13,941 nucleotides of DNA. Origin: CAYTKU01 sp964550845. GTDB taxonomy: Bacteria; Patescibacteriota; Patescibacteriia; Magasanikbacterales; UBA922. Where the stretch lies: contig CAZKAD010000023.1 in NCBI GenBank assembly GCA_964550845.1, forward strand, positions 1 through 13,941. The letters run 5' to 3'. Positions 1 to 6,546 of the stretch are shown piece after piece. The position numbers and the translations under genes were made by a program. Each line of letters starts with the position of its first letter. Position 1 is the first letter of the stretch. The notes beneath the pieces were generated by a model. The model worked only from the letters and a program-made list of their open reading frames with translations. It did no database searches and was not told the origin of the DNA.

Positions 1-779
1 AGTTTGTTTCCAAGTTCACCCTGCTCGAGCACCAGTGGTACTTCATAAATAGTTTCTACGTTTGGAGCGCTGATCGCATTTTCTTTTGGTACATTACAAA
101 AAGTTGCGAGTCTCTCGCGGCGACGTTTGTCAAGCTCGGCAGAACCACGGGCCACAATAAAATCTGCCTGAATTCCGGCTTCATTGAGTGAGCGTGAGGC
201 ATACTGTGTTGGCTTGGTTTTCATCTCTCCAATATGTGGTGGAATGGGCAAATAACTCACGAGGACAAAAGCCACATCATCTGGATTTTGAAATTTCATC
301 ATGCGAGCTGCTTCGAGAAACAAGAGCAGCTGATATTCTCCCACAGTTCCACCAAATTCCACCACAGTGACCTCTGCATCATTTTTCTTGGAAGCCATTT
401 CAATACGACGAATAATTTCATTTGGTATATCTGGTACAACTTCGACATCTTCTCCCTCATATTCGAGATTGCGTTCTCGACGAATGACTTCATGGTAGAC
501 TTGTCCTGTTGTAAGATAATTGAGCGCCGTCATAGTGTTACCAGTAAAACGCTCATAATTTCCAAGATCTTGATCCGCCTCAATTCCATCTTCTCCGACA
601 AAAACTTCTCCATGCTCAATTGGACGAATTGTACCAGCATCCAAATTCACATACATGTCGCACTTTACATTTGTAGTTTTGAACCCACGAGCTTGTAAAA
701 TTTTACTAATAGATGCTGAGGTCACTCCTTTTCCAACACTACTCATAACTCCACCAACCACAAAAACGTATTTTCTCAT
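1..779 (-). CDS. pyrG: CTP synthase, N-terminal synthase domain (partial)
   Basis: CTP synthase makes CTP from UTP, ATP and glutamine, the last step of pyrimidine nucleotide synthesis, in the cytoplasm. The gene runs off the left edge of the window. About 259 residues are visible, all from the amidoligase domain; the glutamine amidotransferase domain lies outside. I translated it by hand: YVFVVGGVMSSVGKG is the P-loop, followed by HGEVFV, the acidic EDGIEADQDLGNYERF segment, GGTVGEYQ, GEMKTKPTQ and CNVP, all in the family order. It is divergent: GGTVG is followed by EYQ instead of the common DIES, a form I associate with candidate phyla radiation bacteria. The ATG at 779 (MRKYVF) matches the usual start of the family; an in-frame ATG at 797 would add six residues. 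Neither has a Shine-Dalgarno. There is no in-frame stop. It is divergent from the ferredoxin gene. Confidence 0.93.
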   Translation of the reverse strand, partial: MRKYVFVVGGVMSSVGKGVTSASISKILQARGFKTTNVKCDMYVNLDAGTIRPIEHGEVFVGEDGIEADQDLGNYERFTGNTMTALNYLTTGQVYHEVIRRERNLEYEGEDVEVVPDIPNEIIRRIEMASKKNDAEVTVVEFGGTVGEYQLLLFLEAARMMKFQNPDDVAFVLVSYLPIPPHIGEMKTKPTQYASRSLNEAGIQADFIVARGSAELDKRRRERLATFCNVPKENAISAPNVETIYEVPLVLEQGELGNK

Positions 780-842
780 CTTGGATTTTTTGCCCATAGA
801 TAGAAAGGTAAAAATAAATCCCCCCTTTGAAAAACTGCCACG

Positions 843-851
843 ATTATACCA
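843..851 (-). promoter_or_regulatory. extended -10 promoter for pyrG
   Basis: The minus strand reads TGGTATAAT here, a perfect -10 box with the TGn extension. No good -35 box sits 17 bases upstream, as expected for an extended -10 promoter. Transcription would begin near 836, giving a leader of about 40-60 bases before pyrG. Confidence 0.6.
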
Positions 852-873
852 CACACAAACAAATTGGGAAACT

Positions 874-902
874 TTGACAACATTGAAGCTTTTGGGTATA
901 AT
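874..902 (+). promoter_or_regulatory. consensus sigma70 promoter for the ferredoxin gene
   Basis: TTGACA at 874-879 and TATAAT at 897-902 are separated by exactly 17 bases, a full-consensus housekeeping promoter. Transcription should begin near 909, leaving a leader of about 20 AT-rich bases before the ATG at 930. The ferredoxin is therefore probably strongly and constitutively expressed. Confidence 0.85.
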
Positions 903-929
903 TGAGAACAATTATATTTTTTATTTCGT

Positions 930-1223
930 ATGTCTGATGATGTAAAAATCCCCGATGATCTTGCTGAAAATAATTCACAAGGTGTTCGCAAACAAGGTAC
1001 CATCCGTCGCATTGTGGTTGACCGTGCTGCCTGTATTGGGGCACAATCCTGTGTCGTTGTTGCGCCGGGAGTCTTTCAGATGGATGATCAAAATCTGGCC
1101 TATATGGTTGATCCAGATAGTCATGATGAAGATACAGTGATGCTCGCTGCACAGGCTTGCCCAGTCCTGGCCATTCATCTCTATGACAAAGATGGAAATA
1201 AAATTTTTCCAAAAGACGGCTAA
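930..1223 (+). CDS. three-cysteine ferredoxin, probably [3Fe-4S]
   Basis: A 97-residue small electron carrier. Residues 1-24 are a charged N-terminal extension, and the ferredoxin fold follows. The first cluster motif is Cys35-IGAQS-Cys41 followed by VVVAPGVF, and the last ligand is Cys77 in ACPVLAI. In ordinary single-cluster [4Fe-4S] ferredoxins this region is CxxCxxCxxxCP; here the second and fourth positions are alanine, leaving Cys35, Cys41 and Cys77. The same three-cysteine pattern (C-x5-C ... CP) is known from [3Fe-4S] ferredoxins such as those that feed actinobacterial P450s. The cluster type and the redox partner are inference; no partner enzyme is adjacent. The gene has a perfect promoter, a short leader without a Shine-Dalgarno, and its own terminator, so it appears monocistronic. 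Stop is TAA. Confidence 0.88.
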   Translation: MSDDVKIPDDLAENNSQGVRKQGTIRRIVVDRAACIGAQSCVVVAPGVFQMDDQNLAYMVDPDSHDEDTVMLAAQACPVLAIHLYDKDGNKIFPKDG

Positions 1224-1240
1224 TCGAGACTCGCGTAAAC

Positions 1241-1270
1241 AAAAACAATCCCCGAAAGGATTGTTTTTTT
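1241..1270. terminator. bidirectional terminator between the ferredoxin gene and gdh
   Basis: CAATCC (1246-1251) pairs with GGATTG (1258-1263) around the loop CCGAAA. It is flanked by an A-run on the left and a T-run on the right, which extend the stem. It has a U-tract on both strands and so serves both convergent genes. Confidence 0.88.
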
Positions 1271-1281
1271 CTACTTTTCAT

Positions 1282-2523
1282 TTATATTCCGCCTCGTGCT
1301 TTCATAGCTTCTGCGACTCTTTCAACTGATCGGACAAAGGCCGCTGTTCGCATATCTGTTTGATATTTCTCTTTGGTCTCCCAAACAGCATTGAAGGCAG
1401 TAACCATAATTTTTTCAAGTTTCTCGAGTACTTCTTTTTCTTCCCAGTAATAATTCATAGCATTTTGCACTTGTTCAAAATAGCTAACGGTCACTCCCCC
1501 GGCATTAGCCAAAATATCTGGAATAAACAGCACTCCGTTTGCATGCAAAATTTCATCAGCATCTGGGGTCACGGGACCATTGGCAAGCTCTACAATCATC
1601 TTGGCTTTTACGCGAGGGGCATTTTCGCTTGTAATTACATTTTCAAGAGCCGCAGGAACCAGTACATGAACAGAAAGTTCTAAAAGTGATTCATTGGTGA
1701 TTTCTTCTGCCCCAGCAAAACCAAGAACACTGCCAGTTTTTTCTTTATGAGCTTCGAGTGCCAAGACGTCCAACCCATTCACATTTTGAACCCCACCTTT
1801 TGAATCACTAGCTGCGACAATTTTATACCCAAGGTGTGCCAAAATTTTTGCCATATGACTACCGGCATTTCCAAATCCTTGAATGGCCACCGTTGTTTCC
1901 TCAGGTTTCCAATTCAGTTTTTTGGCAGCTTCACGAGTCACATAGACTCCTCCCTGTGCGGTTGCAAACCCACGACCCGCAGAACCTCCAAGGCAAATTG
2001 GTTTACCAGTAATTACTCCTGGCGCATGCTCACCAACCAGTTTTTCATATTCATCCATCATCCAGCCCATAATTTGAGGTGTGGTATAGACATCTGGCGC
2101 CGGCACGTCCCGTGTGGGTCCAATATATTGATAAATAGCTTGGATATATCCGCGAGAAAGTCGTTCAAGTTCTCCTTGACTTAAGGTTTTAGGATCAACA
2201 ATAATCCCTCCTTTGCCTCCACCAAGCGGAAGTCCAACCACTGCACATTTCATCGTCATCCAAAAGGACAAGGCCTTTACTTCATCCAAATTGACTCCCG
2301 GATGATACCGGATACCACCTTTAAATGGCCCCAAAGCATCATTGTATTGACTGCGAAAAGCAACAAATTCTTTGATTTCACCATTGTCCATTGTGACTGG
2401 GACAGAAACTTCAAGGACACGTTTGGGAGTTTTGAGTCCTTCATGCATCTTTAAATCAAGATGAATAATTTTTGAGGCTTTATCAAGTTGTTTGAGCGCA
2501 TTTTCAAAAGGATTTTGAACCAT
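1282..2523 (-). CDS. gdhA: glutamate dehydrogenase (Glu/Leu/Phe/Val dehydrogenase family)
   Basis: Interconverts glutamate with 2-oxoglutarate and ammonia using NAD(P), linking amino acid and carbon metabolism in the cytoplasm. At 413 residues it has the length of the short hexameric family. The N-terminal catalytic domain shows GPFKGGIRYHP (65-75), Lys92, and the catalytic lysine in PLGGGKGG (Lys104), with the active-site aspartate in PAPD (Asp144). The Rossmann domain follows, with GFGNAG at 216-221. The second strand ends in ASDS (Asp240); an acidic residue there tends to favour NAD over NADP, but I would not fix the cofactor from sequence. The C-terminal ANAGGVTVSYFEQVQN is well conserved. 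Related leucine or phenylalanine dehydrogenases cannot be fully excluded, but length and motifs fit glutamate. It is a single-gene unit with its own promoter and no Shine-Dalgarno; stop is TAA. Confidence 0.93.
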   Translation of the reverse strand: MVQNPFENALKQLDKASKIIHLDLKMHEGLKTPKRVLEVSVPVTMDNGEIKEFVAFRSQYNDALGPFKGGIRYHPGVNLDEVKALSFWMTMKCAVVGLPLGGGKGGIIVDPKTLSQGELERLSRGYIQAIYQYIGPTRDVPAPDVYTTPQIMGWMMDEYEKLVGEHAPGVITGKPICLGGSAGRGFATAQGGVYVTREAAKKLNWKPEETTVAIQGFGNAGSHMAKILAHLGYKIVAASDSKGGVQNVNGLDVLALEAHKEKTGSVLGFAGAEEITNESLLELSVHVLVPAALENVITSENAPRVKAKMIVELANGPVTPDADEILHANGVLFIPDILANAGGVTVSYFEQVQNAMNYYWEEKEVLEKLEKIMVTAFNAVWETKEKYQTDMRTAAFVRSVERVAEAMKARGGI

Positions 2524-2548
2524 AGAAAAATATTAATAATATACTTTA

Positions 2549-2576
2549 AGTGTACAGTATTTTCCCATCAAGTCAA
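2549..2576 (-). promoter_or_regulatory. putative promoter for glutamate dehydrogenase
   Basis: The minus strand reads TTGACT (2576-2571), a 16-base spacer, then TACACT (2554-2549): five and four of six consensus matches. The ATG lies about 25 bases downstream of the -10 box. Confidence 0.5.
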
Positions 2577-2581
2577 CAGTG

Positions 2582-2618
2582 AAAAAGCAAAAGGCAACCT
2601 CTGCAGAAGGTCGCCTTT
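2582..2618 (-). terminator. terminator downstream of thioredoxin
   Basis: On the minus strand AAAGGC, one mismatch, and ACCT pair with AGGT and GCCTTT around a seven-base loop (arms 2589-2600 and 2608-2618). The tail is U-rich, TTTTGCTTTTT. It lies about 105 bases after the thioredoxin stop, so the mRNA would have a long 3' end. Confidence 0.65.
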
Positions 2619-2681
2619 GTGAGCTCACATTTGTTTTTGTTCAGTTTTTGTCTTACATTTTATTTGTCTTGTATTTTAGCT

Positions 2682-2716
2682 GCCACCAGAATTTATTTCT
2701 GTGTGGCTTTTTGTTT
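2682..2716 (+). terminator. plus-oriented terminator-like hairpin with no obvious plus-strand gene
   Basis: GCCACCAGAA (2682-2691) pairs with TTCTGTGTGGC (2697-2707), 10 base pairs with one bulged base and a five-base loop. TTTTTGTTTT follows on the plus strand. The minus strand has no U-tract after this hairpin, so it resembles a terminator only in the plus direction, yet no plus-strand gene precedes it. The rest of the 2524-2724 gap holds the gdh promoter, the thioredoxin terminator and a 10-base palindrome, GTGAGCTCAC, at 2619-2628. Confidence 0.5.
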
Positions 2717-2724
2717 TATAAAAA

Positions 2725-3054
2725 TTAGGCAGAAACATTCTTATCAATAAAAGCTTTCAATTGTTCTTTTTGCATTCCGCCCATAGTCTGATCCGCTGCT
2801 TCACCATTTTTGAAAATGATAAAGGTTGGGATACTCAGGATACCATATTTGCCAGCGATTTCTCCATGATCATCTACATTGAGTTTGCCAATTTTGAGTT
2901 TACTCGCATCATATTCATGTGCAAATTCTTCTACCATTGGCCCCATTTGCTGACAAGGTCCACACCAAGGTGCCCAAAAATCTACAAATACGGGTACTGA
3001 TGACTGGAGTACTTCCTGGTCAAAATTTTCGGCTGTAAGCGTTATTTCTGCCAT
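2725..3054 (-). CDS. trxA: thioredoxin
   Basis: A cytoplasmic disulfide reductase, 109 residues, the standard length for a single-domain thioredoxin. The active site WCGPC occurs in FVDFWAPWCGPC. The buried Asp and Lys positions are visible, and the cis-proline is in SIPTFIIF. The C-terminal GGMQKEQL helix region is close to the consensus. There is no signal peptide. Thioredoxin normally needs thioredoxin reductase; none is in this window (the FAD oxidoreductase at 9496 lacks the CxxC of that family). The gene has its own -10 box and an AT-rich leader of about 25 bases without a Shine-Dalgarno, and follows the kinase gene on the same strand after 64 bases. Stop is TAA. Confidence 0.96.
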   Translation of the reverse strand: MAEITLTAENFDQEVLQSSVPVFVDFWAPWCGPCQQMGPMVEEFAHEYDASKLKIGKLNVDDHGEIAGKYGILSIPTFIIFKNGEAADQTMGGMQKEQLKAFIDKNVSA

Positions 3055-3083
3055 ACATCACAAATTAAAATTACTGTTTGCTT

Positions 3084-3112
3084 ATTATACCTTGAATTTT
3101 TTTAGCCTGCAA
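3084..3112 (-). promoter_or_regulatory. putative promoter for thioredoxin
   Basis: The minus strand carries a perfect TATAAT at 3089-3084. The matching -35 position, 17 bases upstream, reads TTGCAG, which keeps only the TTG. The start codon is 29 bases from the -10 box. Confidence 0.55.
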
Positions 3113-3118
3113 GAGCCT

Positions 3119-3658
3119 TTATAAAACCTCTAAAATTTCATCAAAACCTTCAATTTTTTCAGGCAAAATACCTAAAGAGTCCATTTTTTCTATAAGTTCC
3201 TCGGTAATCGTAGATCGAACACCCGTGACAGAGCTATTTTTCCAGCGTTTCAAACATGTTTTTTTGGGAGTATGAAAAACCACGGCTATTTTTTTACGTC
3301 CAAAATCTTGTGCAACAAATTTTCTTGATTCCAAGCTCAGATGCGTTCCATCTACAATGACTACCTCTGCAGGGCTAAAGCGAATTTTTTCTTGAATTTG
3401 CTTCACATATTCTGCAGTGACGACATCATTCCAGGCATTTTGTTCAGGACTCAAATAAATTTTTGAAAGCGGTGTACGAATTTTTTTTGCTTCTAAAAAA
3501 AGATACTGCCGTAAAGCAGTATCTCTATTTATACTATTGAGAATTTCATCACGAGAAATAATTTCTTTGGAATCTAAAGAATATTTTTCGGCCCAAGTTG
3601 TCTTGCCAGAAAATGGCAAACCAACAAGAACAAAAAGCAATTTAGTATCCGCAACCAT
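3119..3658 (-). CDS. P-loop kinase resembling polynucleotide kinase or zeta-toxin families
   Basis: A 179-residue nucleotide-binding protein of the AAA_33-type P-loop kinase group. It shows Walker A at 13-20 (GLPFSGKT), SRDEIL at 35-40 in the position of the substrate-binding (N)RD motif, a Walker B-like strand VVIVDGTHLS (99-108) followed by ESR, and a basic region around KRWK (137-140) where the lid would lie. T4 polynucleotide kinase and related RNA-repair, zeta-toxin and small-molecule kinases share this layout, so the substrate cannot be assigned. I chose the ATG at 3658; a TTG at 3691 would only add residues lying within the upstream gene. The start overlaps the end of the 353-residue membrane-protein gene by 17 bases, which suggests coupled translation. 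No antitoxin-like gene is adjacent. No Shine-Dalgarno is seen. Stop is TAA. Confidence 0.75.
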   Translation of the reverse strand: MVADTKLLFVLVGLPFSGKTTWAEKYSLDSKEIISRDEILNSINRDTALRQYLFLEAKKIRTPLSKIYLSPEQNAWNDVVTAEYVKQIQEKIRFSPAEVVIVDGTHLSLESRKFVAQDFGRKKIAVVFHTPKKTCLKRWKNSSVTGVRSTITEELIEKMDSLGILPEKIEGFDEILEVL

Positions 3659-4703
3659 ATTCACACATAGGAAGTACGACGGTTTTATCAATGAGGGATT
3701 GTGTTATCGTATCAAGAATTCCTTCAACACGTGCATATTGAATCTTATCTTCTCGAAGATTGCGATCTTCATGATTTGCATAGGGAGGTTGCCATTTTAA
3801 TTGAACAAATCGATAATCGATATAGCTACTACTTTTATACTTATCAGAAAAAATAATCAAATATCTTCTGCGATGAGAAGTTACTTTTTCACCCTCACTA
3901 CTATTTTCGTCAATAAATCTATTTGTATCAAATGTATATCCAAACCACGTTTCTAATTCAGATTTAAGATATGGTTTTAAAAGAGTGGGCGGAGTCTCTA
4001 TAAATGTCCAATACGTAGATGCGAGTTTTTTTTGTTTTGTAACATACTGACAAAAATCTATTTTATCCCAATTTGGATAACTCTCTTTAATTATAAATTC
4101 ATGTTTTTCCACATCTTTTTTCAATATTCCAGCAACCAGCTGTATATCTTTTTCATATGTATCGGGACAGGCCGTTGGAATATCCTTTTGATCGAGCGCT
4201 TGATAAAAAACATCTAGATACAGACGTTCTCGATTTCCTTGTATTTGATCAAAAGAGATATGTTGTCCATTTTTATTCGAAATATCGTATTGAACTTCAT
4301 TAAATTGGTTATATATAGAAGCAGGAAAATCAAAAGAAAAAATTCTTGAATCTCGCAATCCCATACGAAATGCTCCATTTACGATGGCACTATTACTCTC
4401 AATAAAATATTTCTCAGCCATTTCTTTCAAAGTGCGTCCAATGATTCCATTGTCTAAAGAATAATCATTTTCATACTTTGCATCTTTCTCTTGTCTATTG
4501 ATAATATTTTTTACATCTTTTTGAAGTTGTGCCAAACCTTTTTGTATGTTTGGATTTTCACTCCCTTGATTGGCAAAATTAAAATACATCTGTTTTTGTA
4601 ACTGGGTGTAATTTTGATACAGACTGAACAACCCAATAGCGAGTGCCATAACGATAAACGTGGCAACAGCTCCTAAGACCATGAATCCTTTTTTATTCCC
4701 CAT
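3642..4703 (-). CDS. uncharacterised membrane-anchored protein
   Basis: A 353-residue protein I do not recognise. After MGNKKG there is one hydrophobic segment, about residues 7-29, that should act as an uncleaved N-terminal anchor with the rest outside the membrane. Residues 30-75 are rich in Gln and Lys and could form a short helix or coiled coil. The remainder is mixed, polar and aromatic, with many Tyr and Asp. Four cysteines are present: Cys179 (TACP), Cys218 (DFCQY), and Cys347 and Cys351 in the C-terminal MCEYGCGY, which could form disulfides. The gene starts 50 bases after the ftsX stop with no clear terminator between, so it may share the ftsEX transcript, and its end overlaps the kinase gene. 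A cell-envelope role is inference from the anchor and from its neighbours. No Shine-Dalgarno is seen. Confidence 0.8.
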   Translation of the reverse strand: MGNKKGFMVLGAVATFIVMALAIGLFSLYQNYTQLQKQMYFNFANQGSENPNIQKGLAQLQKDVKNIINRQEKDAKYENDYSLDNGIIGRTLKEMAEKYFIESNSAIVNGAFRMGLRDSRIFSFDFPASIYNQFNEVQYDISNKNGQHISFDQIQGNRERLYLDVFYQALDQKDIPTACPDTYEKDIQLVAGILKKDVEKHEFIIKESYPNWDKIDFCQYVTKQKKLASTYWTFIETPPTLLKPYLKSELETWFGYTFDTNRFIDENSSEGEKVTSHRRRYLIIFSDKYKSSSYIDYRFVQLKWQPPYANHEDRNLREDKIQYARVEGILDTITQSLIDKTVVLPMCEYGCGY

Positions 4704-4753
4704 ATAAAAACTTAAAAATAATTTTTATCTAATCGAAAAAAACAAATATTTTC

Positions 4754-5662
4754 TTACACTTTTAAATACTTCCGCATTGCAAGGAGACTCGTAAAGAGAG
4801 TAAGGAGAAATACGACTCCAAACTGAATAAGTCCAAGTTCAATAATATTATTTTGGAAATAACTTGACAGAGTACTTGCCGGTCCAAACACAACGATCAG
4901 GTATTGATCAAGGAAACGTGCGGCAAAATAGACAATTCCATAGGTACAAATTACGGCCAGTGTACTAAAAATGAGCGCTTCAATAATATAGGGACCACGA
5001 ATAAACCAGTTGGTTGCACCGACGAGTTTTTTGATACTAATTTCTACTCTCTGAGTAAAAATAGCCACGCGAATAGTATTGAAAATAACCAAAAAAGCAA
5101 TCAGAGCAAAGAGTACTGTCAATACAAAGCTGAGATCTTCGACTCGATTGGTGATAGTATCAATGCGTTCAATCGCCTTTTGCGTATCAGCAAAAGTTTT
5201 ACTTTGAATAATATGATCGTATTCTGGGACAGAGAGGGCGGTAATAATCTTTTCATAATCCTGAGGCTCTTTGGTTTTGACAATCATGGTTGGACCGAGT
5301 GGATTAGTTCCCAGTTCCTCAAGTGAAGCCAAAATTTCTTTGTTATCTTTATGTTTTTCTTTGAACCCTGCAAGCACGGTTTCACGATCAATATATTCAA
5401 TATTGGTGACTTCTGAAAATGCGTGCAAATAATTTTTTACTTCCATGATTTTTTCTTCCTTTGCTTCTGGATCAAAATACACACTCACATCAATTTGATC
5501 CTTTACATATGTGATTGACTGATTGGTCAAGTGGCGCACAATAAGAAGTGCATTGACTGAAAGCATCATCAAAACCAAAATCAAAACAGTCATAAATGAG
5601 AGACTGAGGTTTCGTCCGATATCGAGGAAAGCAAATTTGATAACACGAAAAAATGAAAGCAT
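4754..5662 (-). CDS. ftsX: cell division protein FtsX, permease-like subunit
   Basis: FtsX is the membrane subunit of the FtsEX complex, which acts at the septum and regulates peptidoglycan hydrolases rather than transporting a substrate. At 302 residues it has the usual length. The topology is typical: TM1 at about 20-43, a large extracytoplasmic loop of about 44-175, then TM2 (178-201), TM3 (224-248) and TM4 (275-296). The conserved cytoplasmic segment ISIKKLVGATNWFIRGPY (208-225) precedes TM3, as in other FtsX proteins. The start lies 5 bases after the ftsE stop, the tight spacing expected of this pair. No Shine-Dalgarno is seen before the ATG, so translation is probably coupled to ftsE. 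The hydrolase partner (for example a CHAP or M23 protein) is not in this window. Stop is TAA. Confidence 0.94.
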   Translation of the reverse strand: MLSFFRVIKFAFLDIGRNLSLSFMTVLILVLMMLSVNALLIVRHLTNQSITYVKDQIDVSVYFDPEAKEEKIMEVKNYLHAFSEVTNIEYIDRETVLAGFKEKHKDNKEILASLEELGTNPLGPTMIVKTKEPQDYEKIITALSVPEYDHIIQSKTFADTQKAIERIDTITNRVEDLSFVLTVLFALIAFLVIFNTIRVAIFTQRVEISIKKLVGATNWFIRGPYIIEALIFSTLAVICTYGIVYFAARFLDQYLIVVFGPASTLSSYFQNNIIELGLIQFGVVFLLTLFTSLLAMRKYLKV

Positions 5663-5667
5663 AGGTA

Positions 5668-6348
5668 TTAGAGACGATATTTTCCAATATGCTCATCAGA
5701 AATAATTCTGCCATTCTGAAGAGTAATAACACGTTTTTTGAGTTGGTTTACAACCTCGCGATTATGGGTGACAAGTACAATAGTTGTGCCAAATTCATTG
5801 ATCTTTTTCAAAATTTCAATAATTTCTTGTGTATTGACCGTATCCAAGTTTCCAGTCGGTTCATCTGCTACCAAAATTTTCGGCCGATGAACCAGAGCGC
5901 GAGCAATAGCAACACGCTGCTGTTCACCACCCGAGAGTTCTGTTGGCAAATTACGCATTTTCTGTCCAAGACCTACAATATCGAGCACCAGTGGAACCAC
6001 TTCACGCACTCGTGATCGCCGCTCACCTGCGACTTGGAGCGCAAACGCAACATTTTCAAATACTGTTTTATTTGGGAGCAGTTTAAAATCCTGAAAAATG
6101 ACTCCGATTTGGCGACGCAAAAGTGGAATATCGCTTTGCGAAATATGCGTAATATCCCAACCACCAATTTCAATACGCCCTTTGGTAGGGCGTTCTTCTG
6201 CAATGAGGAGTTTCATGAGGGTTGTCTTACCAGTACCACTTTGACCGACAATAGAGACAAATTCACCCGCGTCAACCGAGAGATGAATATCTTCGACTCC
6301 AATACTCGTTTTGTTGTAGCGTTTCGTAACACCAACAAGTTTAATCAT
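5668..6348 (-). CDS. ftsE: cell division ATP-binding protein FtsE
   Basis: The cytoplasmic ATPase of FtsEX. At 226 residues it is the expected length and complete: Walker A GQSGTGKTT (35-43), Q-loop Gln86 in FQDFKLLP, ABC signature LSGGEQ (138-143), Walker B ILVADEP (158-164) with the catalytic Glu163, D-loop GNLD (166-169), and His195 in the switch. FQDFKLL and ADEPTGNLD are typical of FtsE and the closely related MacB/LolD group; the immediately following ftsX settles the assignment. The ATG lies only about 10 bases after an extended -10 promoter (TGCTATACT), so the mRNA should have at most a few untranslated bases. ftsE is the first gene of a minus-strand unit that continues into ftsX and probably into the two genes after it. 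Confidence 0.95.
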   Translation of the reverse strand: MIKLVGVTKRYNKTSIGVEDIHLSVDAGEFVSIVGQSGTGKTTLMKLLIAEERPTKGRIEIGGWDITHISQSDIPLLRRQIGVIFQDFKLLPNKTVFENVAFALQVAGERRSRVREVVPLVLDIVGLGQKMRNLPTELSGGEQQRVAIARALVHRPKILVADEPTGNLDTVNTQEIIEILKKINEFGTTIVLVTHNREVVNQLKKRVITLQNGRIISDEHIGKYRL

Positions 6349-6357
6349 ATGTCTAAT

Positions 6358-6386
6358 AGTATAGCATATTTTTTTGAGTTTCTAAA
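6358..6386 (-). promoter_or_regulatory. extended -10 promoter of ftsE, giving a nearly leaderless mRNA
   Basis: The minus strand reads TGC-TATACT with the -10 at 6363-6358. At 17 bases upstream lies TTTAGA, with four of six -35 matches. Transcription should begin near 6351, within about three bases of the ATG at 6348. The 25-base stretch 6357-6381 is nearly repeated at 10959-10982 before the FAD oxidoreductase gene. Confidence 0.65.
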
Positions 6387-6395
6387 AAAGTGGAC

Positions 6396-6424
6396 AAAAA
6401 AATCCCGCAGATACGGGATTTTTT
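6396..6424. terminator. terminator downstream of the tRNA gene
   Basis: AATCCCG (6401-6407) pairs perfectly with CGGGATT (6414-6420) around the loop CAGATA. It has an A-run on one side and a T-run on the other, so it could work on both strands. Its natural role is ending the minus-strand tRNA transcript just before the ftsE promoter. Confidence 0.9.
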
Positions 6425-6430
6425 CTCAAG

Positions 6431-6501
6431 AGCCTCCTGCCAGAATCGAACTGGCGCATGCGGTTTACGATACCGCCGTTCTACCACTGAACCAAGGAGG
6501 C
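6431..6501 (-). tRNA. tRNA-Thr, anticodon CGU
   Basis: A complete 71-base cloverleaf on the minus strand. Acceptor GCCTCCT (6501-6495) pairs perfectly with AGGAGGC (6438-6432). The D arm is GTTC / AGTGGTA / GAAC. The anticodon stem GCGGT/ACCGC encloses the loop ATCGTAA, giving anticodon CGU (6469-6467), which reads ACG. The T arm is GCCAG / TTCGATT / CTGGC. G1-C72, C2-G71, G35 and U36 agree with threonine identity. The discriminator base is U, whereas E. coli tRNA-Thr has A. CCA is not encoded, so it must be added by CCA-adding enzyme. The small D loop and four-base variable loop are within the normal range. Confidence 0.93.
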
Positions 6502-6546
6502 ATGGTTCTATTGGTAGGACCATATTACTGCGAAGGAGGCAAAAAG

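Noticed and set aside
234..698. A 154-codon plus-strand open frame
   Set aside because: It lies antisense to pyrG, whose translation matches CTP synthase throughout; the frame has Cys/Ile/Phe-rich composition with no family features.
3119..3658. Zeta-type toxin of a toxin-antitoxin pair
   Set aside because: The fold is similar, but no small antitoxin gene is adjacent and the neighbour is a 353-residue membrane-anchored protein.
3659..3691. TTG start adding 11 residues to the kinase
   Set aside because: An ATG at 3658 starts right before the P-loop strand and gives the compact overlap with the upstream gene; the extension has no support.
4904..5326. A 140-codon plus-strand open frame
   Set aside because: Antisense to ftsX; polar, Asn/Ser-rich translation without domains.
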